Assembly: GCA_023391395.1 (NCBI GenBank)
Contig: JAEWBA010000277.1
Location: 1 to 8,825, forward strand
Reading direction: 5' to 3'
DNA length: 8,825 nucleotides
Source of the DNA: Pseudomonadota bacterium
Lineage (GTDB): Bacteria > Pseudomonadota > Gammaproteobacteria > Burkholderiales > Burkholderiaceae_D
Part shown: in pieces, positions 6,420-8,825 of the stretch
Layout: each line of letters opens with the position of its first letter
How positions within the stretch are numbered: the stretch's first letter is position 1
Notes under the pieces: model-generated
What the model saw: only the letters and a program-made list of their open reading frames with translations
The model's database searches: none
Told to the model about the DNA's origin: nothing
Translations under genes and position numbers: made by a program

Positions 6420-7426
6420 CAATGGTAACCCTCCCCATGCTTGACCTTGCCGCGAAAGACGTAATACGCCCACACCGTGTAGACGAGTATAACCGGGATG
6501 ATGAGCAAGGCGCCGACCAGCGCAAAACCCTGGCTTTGCGGCGGGCCCGAAGCTTCCCAGATGGAGATCGAGGGCGGGATGATGTTCGGCCAGAGGCTGA
6601 TGCCCAGGCCGCTGTAGCCGAGGAACACCAGGGCCAAGGTGCACAAGAAAGGCGTGACGTGCGCTCGTCTGGCGACGGCGCGCACCAGCGCTACCGTACT
6701 CACCACCACCAGGATCGGCACTGGCGAGAACCAGATCAGGTTCGGGAAACTGAACCAGCGCCGCGCGATGCCCTCGTGGGTCAGGGGCGTCCAGATGCTG
6801 ATGACGACAATGACCGCCAGCAGCACCAGGGCTAGCCAGCGCGTGATCTCATAGACCCGCGACTGCAGTTCCCCTTCCGTTTTCATGATCAGCCAGGTGC
6901 TGCCGAGCAGCGTGAAGGCAACTACCAGGCCGACACCCGTGAACAGGGGGAAGGGTGCAAGCCAATCGAGCGGGCCGCCTGCATAGGCGCCATTGACGAC
7001 CGGGATACCCTTGATGAAGGTGCCCAGCGTGATGCCCTGGAAGAAGGTCGCCGCAAACGAACCGCCGATGAAGGCCTTGTCCCAGAAGTGCCGCTCATGT
7101 TCGCGTGCCTTGAAGCGGTACTCGAAGGCCACGCCGCGGAAGATCAGGCCGATCAGCATGAAGATCAGCGGCAGGTAGAGCGCCGTCAGCACCACCGAGT
7201 ACGCCAGCGGAAAGGCGGCCAGGAGCCCTGCCCCGCCCAGCACCAGCCAGGTTTCGTTGCCGTCCCAGACCGGCGCCACGGTGTTCATCATGACATCGCG
7301 ATCCTCTTTCTTCGGGAAGAAGGGATAGAGCATGCCGATGCCGAGATCGAAGCCGTCCATCACCACGTACATCATGATGCCGAACAGGATGATGACGGCC
7401 CAGATGAGGGGAAGATCGATACCCAT
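6419..7426 (-). CDS. cydB: Cytochrome bd-type quinol oxidase subunit II (CydB/CioB)
   Basis: Subunit II pairs with CydA in the inner membrane to oxidise quinol and reduce oxygen to water. The 335-residue product has hydrophobic segments throughout and the family signatures VVMDGFDLGIGML (21-33), WDGNETWLVLGG (54-65), FRGVAFEYRFK (96-106) and GYSGLGISLWPNIIPP (270-285). The length is close to the short CioB type rather than the roughly 380 residues of E. coli CydB. The start is ATG 7426: GGGAG precedes it with 8 bases between, and it begins MGIDLPLIW as expected. The frame is open upstream to 7540, but that extra part lies inside cydA and is not protein-like. It starts 4 bases after the cydA stop, and its stop overlaps the DUF2474 start. 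I use cydB as the common symbol; cioB would also be suitable. Confidence 0.95.
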   Translation of the reverse strand: MGIDLPLIWAVIILFGIMMYVVMDGFDLGIGMLYPFFPKKEDRDVMMNTVAPVWDGNETWLVLGGAGLLAAFPLAYSVVLTALYLPLIFMLIGLIFRGVAFEYRFKAREHERHFWDKAFIGGSFAATFFQGITLGTFIKGIPVVNGAYAGGPLDWLAPFPLFTGVGLVVAFTLLGSTWLIMKTEGELQSRVYEITRWLALVLLAVIVVISIWTPLTHEGIARRWFSFPNLIWFSPVPILVVVSTVALVRAVARRAHVTPFLCTLALVFLGYSGLGISLWPNIIPPSISIWEASGPPQSQGFALVGALLIIPVILVYTVWAYYVFRGKVKHGEGYH

Positions 7427-7430
7427 AGCT

Positions 7431-8825
7431 TCAGCTCCCTGCAGCGGATGGTTCTTGTTCGTATTCGGAGGCGGCCGACAGCGGACGCATCGGCTGCCGC
7501 TGCTGTCCCGGCCCGCCTTCGCGCGGCTGCTCGCCCTCATGCGGCGAAGGCCCGACGCGTATCAGTCGCAGCACGTAACCGGCGCCGGCGCCGAACACGG
7601 CGCAATACACCAGGATGAAGATGATCAGGGTCACGCTGAGTTGGAGCACCCCATGCGGCGACACGGCATCGGCGGTACGCTGCAGGCCATACACCACCCA
7701 TGGCTGGCGGCCGATCTCCGTGGTGAACCATCCCATCAGGATGGCCAGCAAGCCTGCCGGTCCCATCCATAGCGCGAAACGCAGAAAGGCGCGCGATCTC
7801 CAGAGAGTGCCGCGCCAGTGGAGCCAAGCCCCCCAAACGCCTAGCGCGATCATCAGGAAACCAAGCCCGACCATGATGCGGAAGGTCCAGAACACCACCG
7901 TCGAATTGGGCCGGTCTTCGGGGGCAAAGTCCTTCAAGCCAGGAAATTGCCCATCCAGGGAATGCGTCAGGATCACGCTGCCGAGCCGCGGGATTCCCAC
8001 GGCGAAGCGAGTTTCCTCGCGCTGCATGTCGGGCCAGCCGAACAGGATCAAGGGCACACCCTCCCCGGGCGGGCCGTTTTCCCAATGCCCTTCCATGGCC
8101 GCCAGCTTCGCGGGTTGGTGCTTGAGCGTATTGAGTCCGTGAAAGTCCCCGACCACTGCCTGCAGCGGGGCGACAAAGAGCAGCAGGCCCACGCTCATCG
8201 CGAGCATCTTGCGAATCGGCGGGTTGTCGTGGCCGCGCAGCAGATGCCAGGCCGCCGAAGCGCCGACGATGAGCGCAGTCGCAAGGAAGGCCGCGATGCT
8301 CATGTGCATCAGCCGATAGGGAAACGAGGGATTGAAGATGACAGCTAGCCAGTCGACCGGGACGATCCGGCCATCGATGATCTCGTGGCCCTGCGGCGTC
8401 TGCATCCAGCTGTTCGAGGCCAGGATCCAGGTCGTTGAAATCAGCGTGCCCAGGGCGACCAGGGCGGTGGACATGAAATGCAATGTGGGACCGACGCGAT
8501 TCCAGCCGAACAGCATCACGCCCAGGAAACCGGCTTCGAGGAAGAAGGCAGTAAGCACCTCATAGGCCAGGAGCGGGCCGGTGACGCCGCCAGCAAATTC
8601 CGAAAAATAACTCCAGTTGGTCCCGAACTGGTAGGCCATCACGATGCCGGACACCACGCCCATGCCGAAATTGACCGCGAAGACCTTGGACCAGAAATGG
8701 TACAGATCCCGGTAGACACCGTTCTTCGTACGCAGCCAGCAGGCTTCCAGCACAGTGAGATAACTGGCCAGGCCGATGGTGATTGCCGGGAAGATGATGT
8801 GGAAGGAAATGGTGAAGCCGAACTG
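7431..8825 (-). CDS. cydA: Cytochrome bd-type quinol oxidase subunit I (CydA/CioA), N-terminus off window
   Basis: The frame is open to the window edge, giving 464 visible residues; comparison with E. coli CydA places about ten residues beyond the edge. The GTG at 8753 is an internal Val codon, since the upstream residues QFGFTISFHIIFPAITIGLA are family-typical. Subunit I binds hemes b558, b595 and d and oxidises quinol. Key residues (visible numbering) are H9 (b595/d ligand region, E. coli H19), H174 (b558 ligand, E. coli H186), M318 in FRIMVGLGF (b558 ligand, E. coli M393), E89 (E. coli E99), and the Q-loop pair K240 and E245 in KLAAMEGHWE. The GRQPW motif is at 372-376. The Q-loop between E245 and M318 is about 60 residues shorter than in E. 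coli, marking the short Q-loop class that includes cyanide-insensitive oxidases. The last 40 or so residues are polar and Pro/Gly/Gln-rich. It leads the operon with cydB and DUF2474. Confidence 0.96.
   Translation of the reverse strand, partial: QFGFTISFHIIFPAITIGLASYLTVLEACWLRTKNGVYRDLYHFWSKVFAVNFGMGVVSGIVMAYQFGTNWSYFSEFAGGVTGPLLAYEVLTAFFLEAGFLGVMLFGWNRVGPTLHFMSTALVALGTLISTTWILASNSWMQTPQGHEIIDGRIVPVDWLAVIFNPSFPYRLMHMSIAAFLATALIVGASAAWHLLRGHDNPPIRKMLAMSVGLLLFVAPLQAVVGDFHGLNTLKHQPAKLAAMEGHWENGPPGEGVPLILFGWPDMQREETRFAVGIPRLGSVILTHSLDGQFPGLKDFAPEDRPNSTVVFWTFRIMVGLGFLMIALGVWGAWLHWRGTLWRSRAFLRFALWMGPAGLLAILMGWFTTEIGRQPWVVYGLQRTADAVSPHGVLQLSVTLIIFILVYCAVFGAGAGYVLRLIRVGPSPHEGEQPREGGPGQQRQPMRPLSAASEYEQEPSAAGS

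Noticed and set aside
7427..7540. 38-codon upstream extension of cydB
   Set aside because: It overlaps the 3' end of cydA in another frame, is Arg/Ser-rich and not membrane-like, while ATG 7426 has a good ribosome site and the expected family N-terminus.

Overview
The window reads as ordinary chromosome from a GC-rich betaproteobacterium, most likely of the order Burkholderiales. This is inferred from strong third-position GC bias, the close DctA match, the CIO-type cytochrome bd genes with a DUF2474 small subunit, and tandem periplasmic c-type cytochromes. Genus cannot be fixed from sequence alone. No transposase, integrase, phage gene, CRISPR array, tRNA or rRNA was seen.

Layout from left to right: (1) positions 1-786, plus strand, the 3' part of a 3-hydroxyacyl-CoA dehydrogenase (FadB/FadJ-like), cut by the window edge; (2) 787-1082, a convergent spacer with an AT-rich patch; (3) 1083-2405, minus strand, dctA, a C4-dicarboxylate:cation symporter; (4) 2406-2848, a 443-base leader and spacer that must hold dctA control signals, including a weak sigma-54-like element; (5) 2849-4952, minus strand, a two-gene cytochrome operon: a diheme c4-like cytochrome followed 13 bases later by a membrane-anchored triheme cytochrome of the alcohol/gluconate dehydrogenase cytochrome-subunit type; (6) 5129-6202, minus strand, hisC, histidinol-phosphate aminotransferase, away from any other his gene; (7) 6276-8825, minus strand, cydA-cydB-DUF2474, a cyanide-insensitive-type (short Q-loop) cytochrome bd quinol oxidase. 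cydA runs off the right edge and lacks only about its first ten residues.

Taken together the window is mainly respiratory and carbon-catabolic. DctA imports succinate, fumarate and malate. The fatty-acid enzyme yields NADH. The two cytochrome c proteins carry electrons in the periplasm, probably from a dehydrogenase encoded elsewhere. CioAB oxidises quinol directly with oxygen, bypassing the bc1/cytochrome c branch. All complete genes are on the minus strand and only the truncated fad-type gene is on the plus strand.

I found no convincing undescribed system. The points most worth a second look are the 47-residue DUF2474 gene overlapping the cydB stop codon, the orphan diheme/triheme cytochrome pair, a Phe at the expected Met ligand position of the first heme domain of the triheme protein, and the possible sigma-54 site upstream of dctA.
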